Below are positions 54,401 to 62,636 of a DNA stretch of 64,000 bases, piece after piece. Each line of letters begins with the position of its first letter. Position 1 is the stretch's first letter. The DNA comes from Lachnospiraceae bacterium. Lineage in GTDB: Bacteria > Bacillota > Clostridia > Lachnospirales > Lachnospiraceae. Below the pieces are notes generated by a model. The model was not told the origin of the DNA and searched no databases. It saw only the letters and a program-made list of their open reading frames with translations. The position numbers and the translations under genes were made by a program. The DNA lies in the NCBI GenBank assembly GCA_015056735.1, contig SVFT01000007.1, forward strand, positions 62,001 to 126,000, written 5' to 3'.

Positions 54401-55765
54401 ATGGCGAACAAACATGCAACGGAGTTGCAATACCTGAATCATTATTATGAGCAGGACGGTAGTCAGCTGATCGTGTTTTACGGTCAGAAGAATATGAATA
54501 TGACGCAGATGCTCCTTGATTTTTGCCAGAGCAAACCAAGTTATTACTATGTTTCCAGAGCATGCTCCGAACGGGAACAGCTCTATATCTGGGGCGCCGA
54601 ACTGAAAGAAAAAGGTGCCTTTTTACCGGATTATCCCGCTTTTACCGACCTTTTCTATGCCATAACGGAGAAAAAGTCCAAAAAGAAGATCATCGTGATC
54701 GAAGAGTTTCAGAACATCGTCAAGCAGAGCGCTTCTTTTATGAAGGAGCTGATCTCGTTTATGCACAGCAAATGGGACGAGCAGCCGGTCATGGTCATTC
54801 TGTGTTCGACACTTACCGGATGGGTCGAGAACAATTTGGTGTCCAAGATCGGCGAAGCTGCCTATGAGATCACCGGTTTTGTCAAGATGAAAGAACTCGG
54901 CTTCCATGAAGTGACGAGGCGCTTTCCGGAATGCAGCAAGGAATATCAGATCGAAACGTATGCTCTTCTTGGCGGGAATCCCGGATTATGGCACTATTTT
55001 GACGAATCGTTGTCTGTAAAGGAGAACATCTGCCGCAATATCTTAAAACGCGATGCTTATCTTCATGAAGAGGCGATCCGCATCGTCGGTTCGGAGCTTC
55101 GCGAGACGAATGTTTATCATACGATCCTTTCCGCGATCGCTTCAGGCAAGCAGAAGCTCAATGATCTGCATATCCATACAGGTTTTTCACGTGCGAAGAT
55201 CAGTGTCTATCTGAAGAATCTGATGGAGCTGGAGCTTGTAGAAAAAGTATTCTCTTACGATTCTGCCGGAAGAGAGAATACGCAGAAAGGTGTCTACAGG
55301 ATATCCAATCATCTGGTGCAGTTTTATTTTCGCTATATGTATCCGAATGCAAGCAGGTTAAAAACGATGCAGCCGGAAGAATTCTATGAAACATATATTG
55401 CACCGACATTTCGCAGTTTTGTCGCACCTTATTATGTTCTTGTCTGCAGAGAGTATCTTGACAGACTGAATGAGAAGAAGAAGCTTCCGATCAACTACAG
55501 CAAGATCGGCGAGTGGGTCGGCAAAGTCGGCACGATCGATATTCTCGCGCAGGATGAAGACGGCAATACCATCTGCTGCCTGTGTAACTGGGAAAAGCCG
55601 ATGATGCTCTATGACGACTATGAATGGCTTCTTTTCTGCATGGAAAAGGCGAAACTGACGGCAGACCATATCTGCCTGTTTTCAGCGACCAGATTTGATG
55701 AAAAGCTGATCCTGGAAGCAAAAGTAAAGAAAGCACTGAAACTTCTTGACTTAAGTGCGATCTGA
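54401..55765 (+). CDS. DUF234-type ATPase homologue with degenerate P-loop
   Basis: 454 residues. The layout matches the AAA ATPase plus DUF234 family: nucleotide-binding fold (about 1-200), winged helix (about 245-310, IHTGFSRAKISVYLKNLMEL), then a DUF234 domain (about 320-450). The P-loop reads FYGQKNMNMTQML instead of GxxxxGKT, so the key GKT is lost, while the Walker B strand IIVIEEFQN is kept. The nuclease-like DUF234 core also looks altered (TIDILAQDEDGNTICCLCNW). It may therefore be a non-catalytic descendant. ATG 54401 follows CGGGGGAA. Confidence 0.78.
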   Translation: MANKHATELQYLNHYYEQDGSQLIVFYGQKNMNMTQMLLDFCQSKPSYYYVSRACSEREQLYIWGAELKEKGAFLPDYPAFTDLFYAITEKKSKKKIIVIEEFQNIVKQSASFMKELISFMHSKWDEQPVMVILCSTLTGWVENNLVSKIGEAAYEITGFVKMKELGFHEVTRRFPECSKEYQIETYALLGGNPGLWHYFDESLSVKENICRNILKRDAYLHEEAIRIVGSELRETNVYHTILSAIASGKQKLNDLHIHTGFSRAKISVYLKNLMELELVEKVFSYDSAGRENTQKGVYRISNHLVQFYFRYMYPNASRLKTMQPEEFYETYIAPTFRSFVAPYYVLVCREYLDRLNEKKKLPINYSKIGEWVGKVGTIDILAQDEDGNTICCLCNWEKPMMLYDDYEWLLFCMEKAKLTADHICLFSATRFDEKLILEAKVKKALKLLDLSAI

Positions 55766-55779
55766 TCATTGGGGTTATA

Positions 55780-57777
55780 ATGGGTAAAAACTTGTTTATT
55801 GCCGAGAAGCCGAGTGTCGCCAAGGAATTTGCCAAGGCACTTGGTTATCGCTTTACTGGAAAAGACGGGTTCATGGAGTCTGATGAAGCCGTAGTGACCT
55901 GGTGCGTCGGGCATCTGGTTACCATGAGCTATCCGGAAGTTTACGATGAGAAATACAAAAAGTGGTCATTTGATACGATCCCTTTTATTCCGAAAGAATT
56001 CAAGTATGAAGTGATCGATTCCGTCCGCAAACAGTTTGCAATCGTCAGCGGTCTTTTGAACAGAGACGATGTTGAGACGATCTATGTCTGCACCGACTCC
56101 GGAAGGGAGGGCGAATACATCTATCGCCTTGTGATGCAGGAAGCGGGCGTTAAAGATAAGCCGCAAAAAAGAGTCTGGATCGATTCCCAGACGGAAGAAG
56201 AGATCCTGCGCGGTATCAGGGAAGCAAAAGATCTTTCCTATTACGATCATCTGTCGGAAGCTGCTTATCTTCGCGCAAAGGAAGATTATCTGATGGGGAT
56301 CAATTTTTCCAGAGCACTGACACTTGGATTCGGATATGAGATCAGGAATTATTTGAACCAAAATAAAGCCGTGATCTCGGTCGGTCGCGTTATGACATGT
56401 GTTTTGGGTATTGTCGTGAATCGTGAACGGGAGATCCGTGCATTTGTAAAAACGCCGTTTTATCGCGTTCTGGGCAGGTTTTCTCTTGGCGGGCATTCCT
56501 TTGAAGGCGAATGGCGCGTGACCGATCAAAGCTGTCTGAAGGGTTCCAGGCATCTCTATAAAGAAAACGGATTTTTAAACAGAACAGTTGCCGAGAAATT
56601 CATCGGTTATCTGTTAAAAGATCCTCGGGATGCGATGACGGTCCGCTCGATCGAAAAGAAAAAGGAGACGAAGAATCCCCTTCTTCTGTATAATCTTGCG
56701 GAGCTTCAGAATGACTGTGCAAAGTATTTCAAGATCAGTCCTGATGAGACATTAAAGATCGCGCAGGAATTATATGAAAAAAAGCTGACGACTTATCCGC
56801 GTACAGATGCAAGAGTTTTATCAACAGCCGTAGCAAAGGAGATCACAAAGAACCTTTCCGGACTGCGCGGATATGTCTATGCAAAAGAATTTGCAAACGA
56901 GATACTCGACAATAAGCTTTATGTAAACCTGTCCAAGACAAAGTATGTCAATGATAAGCAGATCACCGATCATTATGCGATCATACCGACCGGGCAGGGC
57001 TTTTCAAACATCGCAGGATTAAGCAGGACATCGGCGAATGTTTATGAACTGATCGTAAGACGTTTTCTTTCGATCTTTTATCCGGCGGCGATCTATCAGA
57101 AGATCGCACTTGTATCCGAAACGAAGAATGAAAGCTTTTTTTCCAACTTTAAAGTAATGACGGATGAGGGATATCTGAAAGTCATGGCCTGTTCTTTTTT
57201 CAAAAAGAAGCAGGAGAAGGAAGAGGGAGAAGAAGATGCTGGCGTGGACAGTGCATTCTGGGAAGTGCTTAAGACGCTGAAAGCCGGCACGGTTCTTACG
57301 GTAGACGGATATGAAGTAAAGGAAGGCGAGACAAGTCCGCCCAAACGATATAATTCCGGGACCTTGATTCTTACAATGGAAAACGCCGGACAGTTTATCG
57401 AAGATGAAGAGCTGCGTGAACAGATCAAAGGAAGCGGGATCGGCACCAGTGCGACACGTGCCGAGATCCTGAAGAAGCTGGTCAATATCGGTTATCTTGT
57501 GCTCAATAAGAAGACGCAGATCATTACGCCGACGCAGCTTGGCGAGATGGTCTATGAAGTTGTCAATGCTTCGATCAAGCCGCTTCTCAATCCTTCTCTT
57601 ACAGCGAGCTGGGAAAAGGGTCTTACGCAGGTTGCGGAAGGAAAGATCACCGGTGAAGAGTATATGGATAAACTGGATGATTTTGTCTCGAGAAGGACGA
57701 ATCATGTAAAAAAGCCGTCCAACAGGCCACGCATGATCGCACTTTACGATCGCGTTGCCGCATATTATAAAAAATAG
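55780..57777 (+). CDS. topB: DNA topoisomerase III
   Basis: 665 residues, type IA topoisomerase. The toprim start is KNLFIAEKPSVAKEFAKALG; the acidic toprim motif reads TDSGREGE, where many homologues have DPDREGE, so one Asp is Gly. This variant also occurs in other Firmicute TopB proteins. The active-site tyrosine is in TTYPRTDARVL near residue 338. C-terminal zinc fingers are absent. It unlinks DNA single strands during replication and recombination. No mobile-element genes accompany it. Confidence 0.92.
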   Translation: MGKNLFIAEKPSVAKEFAKALGYRFTGKDGFMESDEAVVTWCVGHLVTMSYPEVYDEKYKKWSFDTIPFIPKEFKYEVIDSVRKQFAIVSGLLNRDDVETIYVCTDSGREGEYIYRLVMQEAGVKDKPQKRVWIDSQTEEEILRGIREAKDLSYYDHLSEAAYLRAKEDYLMGINFSRALTLGFGYEIRNYLNQNKAVISVGRVMTCVLGIVVNREREIRAFVKTPFYRVLGRFSLGGHSFEGEWRVTDQSCLKGSRHLYKENGFLNRTVAEKFIGYLLKDPRDAMTVRSIEKKKETKNPLLLYNLAELQNDCAKYFKISPDETLKIAQELYEKKLTTYPRTDARVLSTAVAKEITKNLSGLRGYVYAKEFANEILDNKLYVNLSKTKYVNDKQITDHYAIIPTGQGFSNIAGLSRTSANVYELIVRRFLSIFYPAAIYQKIALVSETKNESFFSNFKVMTDEGYLKVMACSFFKKKQEKEEGEEDAGVDSAFWEVLKTLKAGTVLTVDGYEVKEGETSPPKRYNSGTLILTMENAGQFIEDEELREQIKGSGIGTSATRAEILKKLVNIGYLVLNKKTQIITPTQLGEMVYEVVNASIKPLLNPSLTASWEKGLTQVAEGKITGEEYMDKLDDFVSRRTNHVKKPSNRPRMIALYDRVAAYYKK

Positions 57778-57798
57778 TCACATGGAGGTATAAAGAAA

Positions 57799-58464
57799 AT
57801 GAGCAAGCTATCAATCAGCGAATTATTCGATCTGAATGAAACGATCGCTGCAAAGCTGTTTGACGGGGTTACATACCCATGGGAGGTGCTTCCGAAGATC
57901 GGTGATTTTATCGTAGAACTCGGGAAGGCACTTCCGGCTGACCGTTTTGAAAAAAGAGGAGAAGATATTTGGATCGCGAAAAGTGCGAAAGTCTTTGACA
58001 GCGCTTATATTGCGGGTCCCTGCATCATTGATGAGGATGCGGAAATTCGGCAATGCGCTTTTATCAGAGGAAAAGCGATCGTCGGAAAAGGTGCCGTTGT
58101 CGGTAATTCCACAGAGCTTAAGAATGTCGTTCTGTTTAACAAAGTACAGGTGCCGCATTATAATTATGTTGGAGACAGTGTACTTGGGTTTAAGGCACAT
58201 ATGGGCGCCGGCTCCATTACATCCAATGTAAAAAGCGATAAGACCCTTGTAGTCGTAAAGTCGCCGGAAGGCAATTTTGAAACAGGTCTTAAGAAGATGG
58301 GCGCAATGCTCGGAGACAACGTCGAAGTCGGCTGTAACAGTGTTCTGAATCCCGGAACAGTGATCGGACGTCAGTCCAATATTTATCCGACAACATGTGT
58401 AAGAGGCTTTATCCCGGAAAAGAGTATCTATAAAAAAGAAGGTAATGTCGTAGCAAAACAGTAA
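57799..58464 (+). CDS. Left-handed beta-helix (hexapeptide-repeat) nucleotidyl/acyltransferase-like protein
   Basis: 221 residues. A helical N-terminus of about 50 residues (SELFDLNETIAAKLFDGVTYPWEVL) precedes hexapeptide repeats running from about 60 to 205 with an I/V-G/A-x-x-x pattern. It resembles the C-terminal half of GlmU-type UDP-GlcNAc pyrophosphorylase and related sugar-phosphate enzymes, but lacks the nucleotidyltransferase domain. Substrate unknown. Confidence 0.75.
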   Translation: MSKLSISELFDLNETIAAKLFDGVTYPWEVLPKIGDFIVELGKALPADRFEKRGEDIWIAKSAKVFDSAYIAGPCIIDEDAEIRQCAFIRGKAIVGKGAVVGNSTELKNVVLFNKVQVPHYNYVGDSVLGFKAHMGAGSITSNVKSDKTLVVVKSPEGNFETGLKKMGAMLGDNVEVGCNSVLNPGTVIGRQSNIYPTTCVRGFIPEKSIYKKEGNVVAKQ

Positions 58465-58474
58465 GAGGTGACAT

Positions 58475-60691
58475 ATGACAGAGGGACTCGATCTTAAAAG
58501 TATCTTTGCGATGATAGACAACATGCTGACGGGTGTCTGCGTTGTTGAAATGTCTGCAGATCAGCTGAAGCTCCTGTATATGAATCAGGGCGGCCTTCGG
58601 ATGCTCGGTTACAAGGACAGGGACGAGAAGAAAGTGTTCTCCAATCTGTTCGCTTCCATTATCGAAGACGATAAGAAGCGCTTGTGGCAGGGCGTTGACG
58701 ACATCCTGAAGGATGACGGCGCTGTTACGTTTGCGTTCAGAACCGTTACGCCTACGGGTGGACTTCGCTGGATCAGCGTGCGTGGGAACCTCTATTCCAA
58801 GACGGACGAAAAGGCGATCATCCTGATCACATTTCAGGATGTTACGGAGCAGAAGTTCGTTGAAGAAGAGATGCGTTCACGTTTTTCGCAGTATCAGGAA
58901 CTGCTCAAGGATGACAACCTTCTGTTTGATTATAACGTCGTTACCGATGTCATGACGCTCAGTAAAGCGCATCAATATGGGATCGTTGATGACATGATCG
59001 TAAAAAACTATGCATCTTATATGCGCGAACATAGGATGTTCGGGGATGAGAACGATGAGATCGTAAGATCTTTTGAAGAAGCAAAGAAGAGTCCTGTAAC
59101 AGGAAGTGTCCGTGCGCGCTTCTCGATCAGAACAAACGCGGAACCCCGCTTGTATGAGATCCGTTATTCCAGTATCGCAAATCAGGACGGTTATGTATCT
59201 CGTGTGATCGGGTGGCTTACGGATATTGAAGATCAGAGCACGGGAGCCGAGCCTTCACAGCAGTCACAGCAAAAGGATGCGGAGGGACTTGGCCTGAATG
59301 CCGGCTGGCATACAAGGGACGAGGCGGAAGAGCTGATGTCCGCTTATATGGAAGAAGATCATGCCGGTGAGATCTCTGCCGTTATGGTCGTAGAGGTCGG
59401 CGATATCATGTCGATCTATGATGCACTCGGACCTTCGGAAGCCGGAAAAGCTGCCGACATCGCACTTGATCGTATCATGAAACTCTTCAGACGTCATGAT
59501 ATTCTTTGTAAGCTTGATTTCGCGCATTGCCTGCTCTTTTTAAAGAATATCGGCAGACTCAGCAATGTTGATGCACTTGCGGACAAGATCTGCGCCGCTG
59601 CGGTGGTGGAAGTCGGTGAGGGCGAAGAGAAGATCGCGACGGCAGCCCACGTCGGGATCGCGATCTACCCGAATCACGGCGACAGTTTACGTGACCTGAT
59701 CTTAAAAGCGATGGATGCGCTGGAAGATGCCAAGATCGATCCGAGTACTTCCTATCAGATCTACGATGCGACCAGCACGATGATCGATGCGATCACGGAT
59801 TCGAGACTCAATAAGAAAAATCTTGAGACGATGCTCGGTAATTCCGCCGACGTGGAAGATGTCTGTCTGAGACTTCTGTTTGAAGACAGTCAGCATGATA
59901 CTTCGATCCGCGCGATCCTTCAGATCATGACCGATCATCTTGGTTTTCAATTCTCATATCTTGCGCATTATGATGAGGCGGACTCGCTTCACGAATACAG
60001 ATACACGGCCAAAAACGCAAAAGCACCCGGTAATTCTGAGGAAGATATCGCTTCGTGGAAGAGGCTGCTCGAGAGCATCAGCTCCTATGAAGGCCTGCGC
60101 GTAATCCACAGTTATGATGCGCTTCCCGACGAGATCTCCGGATATCTGATCCAGCAGGGGATCCATACGATGCTGATCCACCCGCTTATGCTCAACGGAA
60201 AGCGGGCCGGCATCATTGTCATGGGAGAGACGACAGGCGCGGAATGGGATCTTGATGAGGAGAAAGAGAAAGAAGTCCGCAGTATCGCAAGGATCGCGCA
60301 GATGATCCTGATCCATTTCGGAAAGAATATATCTGAACGATACAGTATCTATCAGCTCAAGATGCTTGATGATTTTGACAGCTACGTTTATACGGTCAAT
60401 GCTGACACGTATGAACTTGAATTTATCAATCACAAGATCATTGACGAGATGCAGAATGTCTATGTCGGACAGCTGTGCTATAAAGCGCTCCATCACAGGA
60501 ACAGTCCCTGCGAGAACTGTATCCTAAACAGGATCGATCGAAAAGATCCGCATGCGACCGTATCCGATGCGTATTTCAATATGGTCCTTCGAAAATGGAT
60601 GAAGACCAATGCCTCCTGGATGGAATACCGGGAGGATAATCCGGTCGCGCTGATCAACAGTGTTGATATCTCCGAATATGTATCGAATTAG
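58475..60691 (+). CDS. Multi-sensor protein: PAS - PAS - degenerate GGDEF - GAF - PAS
   Basis: 738 residues, predicted soluble. PAS domains lie at about 5-130 and 140-250. The GGDEF-like domain (about 285-430) has LDFAH in place of GGDEF but keeps the AHVGIAIYPNHG and MDALEDAK pattern, so it should be inactive as a cyclase. A GAF-like domain (about 465-625) follows, then a third PAS-like region (about 635-735) with a paired-cysteine motif SPCENCIL. No output domain such as kinase or EAL is present, so signalling probably occurs by protein contact or ligand binding. RBS GAGGTGA; it lies 10 bases after the preceding gene. Confidence 0.82.
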   Translation: MTEGLDLKSIFAMIDNMLTGVCVVEMSADQLKLLYMNQGGLRMLGYKDRDEKKVFSNLFASIIEDDKKRLWQGVDDILKDDGAVTFAFRTVTPTGGLRWISVRGNLYSKTDEKAIILITFQDVTEQKFVEEEMRSRFSQYQELLKDDNLLFDYNVVTDVMTLSKAHQYGIVDDMIVKNYASYMREHRMFGDENDEIVRSFEEAKKSPVTGSVRARFSIRTNAEPRLYEIRYSSIANQDGYVSRVIGWLTDIEDQSTGAEPSQQSQQKDAEGLGLNAGWHTRDEAEELMSAYMEEDHAGEISAVMVVEVGDIMSIYDALGPSEAGKAADIALDRIMKLFRRHDILCKLDFAHCLLFLKNIGRLSNVDALADKICAAAVVEVGEGEEKIATAAHVGIAIYPNHGDSLRDLILKAMDALEDAKIDPSTSYQIYDATSTMIDAITDSRLNKKNLETMLGNSADVEDVCLRLLFEDSQHDTSIRAILQIMTDHLGFQFSYLAHYDEADSLHEYRYTAKNAKAPGNSEEDIASWKRLLESISSYEGLRVIHSYDALPDEISGYLIQQGIHTMLIHPLMLNGKRAGIIVMGETTGAEWDLDEEKEKEVRSIARIAQMILIHFGKNISERYSIYQLKMLDDFDSYVYTVNADTYELEFINHKIIDEMQNVYVGQLCYKALHHRNSPCENCILNRIDRKDPHATVSDAYFNMVLRKWMKTNASWMEYREDNPVALINSVDISEYVSN

Positions 60692-60699
60692 AAGCTGTT

Positions 60700-60717
60700 T
60701 TGTTAATTCTGTAACAA
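60700..60717 (+). promoter_or_regulatory. Rex operator
   Basis: TTGTTAATTCTGTAACAA matches the clostridial Rex consensus TTGTTAAnnnnTTAACAA at 13 of 14 defined positions. It lies 114 bases upstream of the Fe-S scaffold-like gene. A possible -10 TATACT (60720-60725) lies right beside it, so bound Rex would obstruct transcription. Rex is encoded at 9906-10532. Confidence 0.8.
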
Positions 60718-60732
60718 CTTATACTGGATTTT

Positions 60733-60752
60733 TTTTCTCAAGTATGAGAAAA
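60733..60752 (+). other. Leader hairpin upstream of the scaffold/GGGtGRT operon
   Basis: Perfect 8-bp stem TTTTCTCA (60733-60740) with TGAGAAAA (60745-60752) and loop AGTA. No T run follows it, so it is not a terminator; it may stabilise the 5' end of the message. Confidence 0.45.
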
Positions 60753-60830
60753 TAATTCTTGCGATTAAAACAAATCCGAATATTGGCTTTGTTTCTTAAT
60801 AATCATTTATCTATTGAAAGGAGTTTTCAC

Positions 60831-61523
60831 ATGATCTATTCAAAAGAAGTTGAAGAAATGTGTCCGGTGGCGCAGGGCGTCAATCATGGTTGTGCACCGA
60901 TCCCGGAAGAAGCAAAATGGGTAAAAGCGAAAGAAGTAAAAGATATTTCCGGCTTTACACACGGTGTAGGCTGGTGTGCTCCTCAGCAGGGTGCCTGCAA
61001 GCTTTCTCTGAACGTAAAAGAGGGCGTCATCCAGGAAGCACTTGTTGAGACGATCGGTTGCTCCGGTATGACACATTCCGCAGCTATGGCTGCTGAGATC
61101 CTTCCCGGCAGAACCATTCTGGAAGCTCTTAACACCGACCTTGTTTGTGATGCGATCAATACAGCTATGAGAGAGCTTTTCCTGCAGATCGTTTACGGTC
61201 GTTCTCAGAGTGCATTCTCCGAAGACGGTCTTGCGGTTGGCGCAGGTCTTGAAGACCTTGGTAAAGGACTTCGTTCTCAGGTTGGTACAATGTACGGCAC
61301 ATTGAAAAAAGGTCCTCGTTACCTGGAGATGGCAGAAGGCTATGTAACAGGTATCGCTCTTGATGAAGAAGATCATATCATCGGTTATCAGTTCGTAAGC
61401 CTCGGCAAGATGACTGACTTCATCAAAAAAGGTGATGATCCGAATACCGCATGGGAAAAAGCAAAAGGTCAGTATGGCCGTGTTGCTGATGCAGTTAAGA
61501 TCATTGACCCGAGAAAAGAGTAA
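60831..61523 (+). CDS. Iron-sulfur cluster assembly scaffold-like protein (NifU/IscU-related)
   Basis: 230 residues with six cysteines in the first half: 11, 21, 49, 56, 77 and 106. The segment VETIGCSGMTHSAAMAAEIL (68-87) followed by PGRTILEAL resembles the IscU/NifU region GC-x-x-S-x-A-S around a cluster-ligating cysteine. The rest is not IscU-like. Codons are strongly biased to GGT, CGT and CTT, more than in neighbours, which suggests high expression. AAAGGAG (60817-60823) is 7 bases from ATG 60831. It is cotranscribed with the GGGtGRT gene and sits behind a Rex operator; its client is unknown. Confidence 0.8.
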   Translation: MIYSKEVEEMCPVAQGVNHGCAPIPEEAKWVKAKEVKDISGFTHGVGWCAPQQGACKLSLNVKEGVIQEALVETIGCSGMTHSAAMAAEILPGRTILEALNTDLVCDAINTAMRELFLQIVYGRSQSAFSEDGLAVGAGLEDLGKGLRSQVGTMYGTLKKGPRYLEMAEGYVTGIALDEEDHIIGYQFVSLGKMTDFIKKGDDPNTAWEKAKGQYGRVADAVKIIDPRKE

Positions 61524-61540
61524 GGTAGGAGGATACGATA

Positions 61541-62551
61541 ATGGCATTATTTGAATCATATGAAAGACGTATTGATAAGATCAATTCCGTATTGAACAGC
61601 TATGGCATCTCTTCTATCGAAGAAGCTGAGAAGATCACAAAAGATGCCGGCCTGAATGTATATGACATGATCAAAGGCATTCAGCCCATTTGTTTTGAAA
61701 ACGCATGCTGGGCTTATACAGTAGGCGCAGCGATCGCGATCAAAAAGAACTGCCGCAAGGCTTCCGAAGCAGCAGCGGCGATCGGTGAAGGCCTTCAGGC
61801 TTTCTGTATTCCCGGTTCTGTTGCCGATACCCGTAAAGTAGGTCTTGGCCACGGCAACCTTGGTAAGATGCTTCTTGAAGAGGAAACAGAATGCTTCGCA
61901 TTCCTTGCAGGTCACGAATCTTTTGCGGCTGCAGAAGGTGCGATCGGTATCGCTGAAAAAGCAAACAAAGTTCGTAAGAAACCGCTTCGTGTTATCTTAA
62001 ACGGTCTCGGAAAAGATGCAGCACAGATCATTTCCCGTATCAACGGTTTCACATTTGTAGAGACAGAGTATGATCCTTACACCAACACGGTTAAGGAAGT
62101 ATTCCGTAAGTCTTATTCCGAAGGCCTTCGTGCTAAGGTTAACTGCTATGGCGCAAACGATGTCTGCGAAGGCGTAGCGATCATGCACAAAGAGGGTGTT
62201 GATGTTTCCATCACGGGTAACTCCACAAACCCGACGAGATTCCAGCATCCTGTTGCAGGTACATACAAGAAAGAATGTCTTGAGCAGGGTAAGAAATACT
62301 TCTCGGTTGCTTCCGGCGGCGGTACAGGACGTACACTTCACCCGGATAACATGGCTGCAGGTCCTGCTTCCTACGGTATGACAGATACGATGGGCCGTAT
62401 GCACTCCGATGCACAGTTCGCAGGATCATCCTCCGTTCCGGCTCACGTTGAGATGATGGGTCTGATCGGTGCGGGCAACAACCCGATGGTAGGTATGACT
62501 GTATCTGTTGCAGTTGCGATCGAAGAAGCGGCTACAGCCGGCAAATTCTAA
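61541..62551 (+). CDS. GGGtGRT-motif protein
   Basis: 336 residues. The motif ASGGGTGRTLHPDNMAAGP near residue 257 is the hallmark of the family named after it, whose reaction I do not know. Several Gly-rich turns (LGHGNLGKML near 107, LNGLGKDA near 151, GNSTNPTRFQHP near 227) suggest a nucleotide- or phosphate-binding enzyme fold. Codon bias is strong, as in the preceding gene. GGAGG precedes ATG 61541 and a terminator follows, so the two genes form a closed bicistronic unit under the Rex site. Confidence 0.85.
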   Translation: MALFESYERRIDKINSVLNSYGISSIEEAEKITKDAGLNVYDMIKGIQPICFENACWAYTVGAAIAIKKNCRKASEAAAAIGEGLQAFCIPGSVADTRKVGLGHGNLGKMLLEEETECFAFLAGHESFAAAEGAIGIAEKANKVRKKPLRVILNGLGKDAAQIISRINGFTFVETEYDPYTNTVKEVFRKSYSEGLRAKVNCYGANDVCEGVAIMHKEGVDVSITGNSTNPTRFQHPVAGTYKKECLEQGKKYFSVASGGGTGRTLHPDNMAAGPASYGMTDTMGRMHSDAQFAGSSSVPAHVEMMGLIGAGNNPMVGMTVSVAVAIEEAATAGKF

Positions 62552-62568
62552 TCCATAATGCACGATCG

Positions 62569-62601
62569 ACGGGATTTCCGGTTTTCGGAGATCCCGTTTT
62601 T
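62569..62601 (+). terminator. Intrinsic terminator of the scaffold/GGGtGRT operon
   Basis: Stem ACGGGAT (62569-62575) with ATCCCGT (62591-62597), inner CCG/CGG pairing, then five T. Confidence 0.82.
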
Positions 62602-62636
62602 CTTTCAACCGCTTTCAGTAATGTATGGAGAATAGA

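Noticed and set aside
55780..57777. topB as a marker of an integrative conjugative element
   Set aside because: No relaxase, integrase, VirB/VirD or replication genes surround it, and base composition matches its neighbours.
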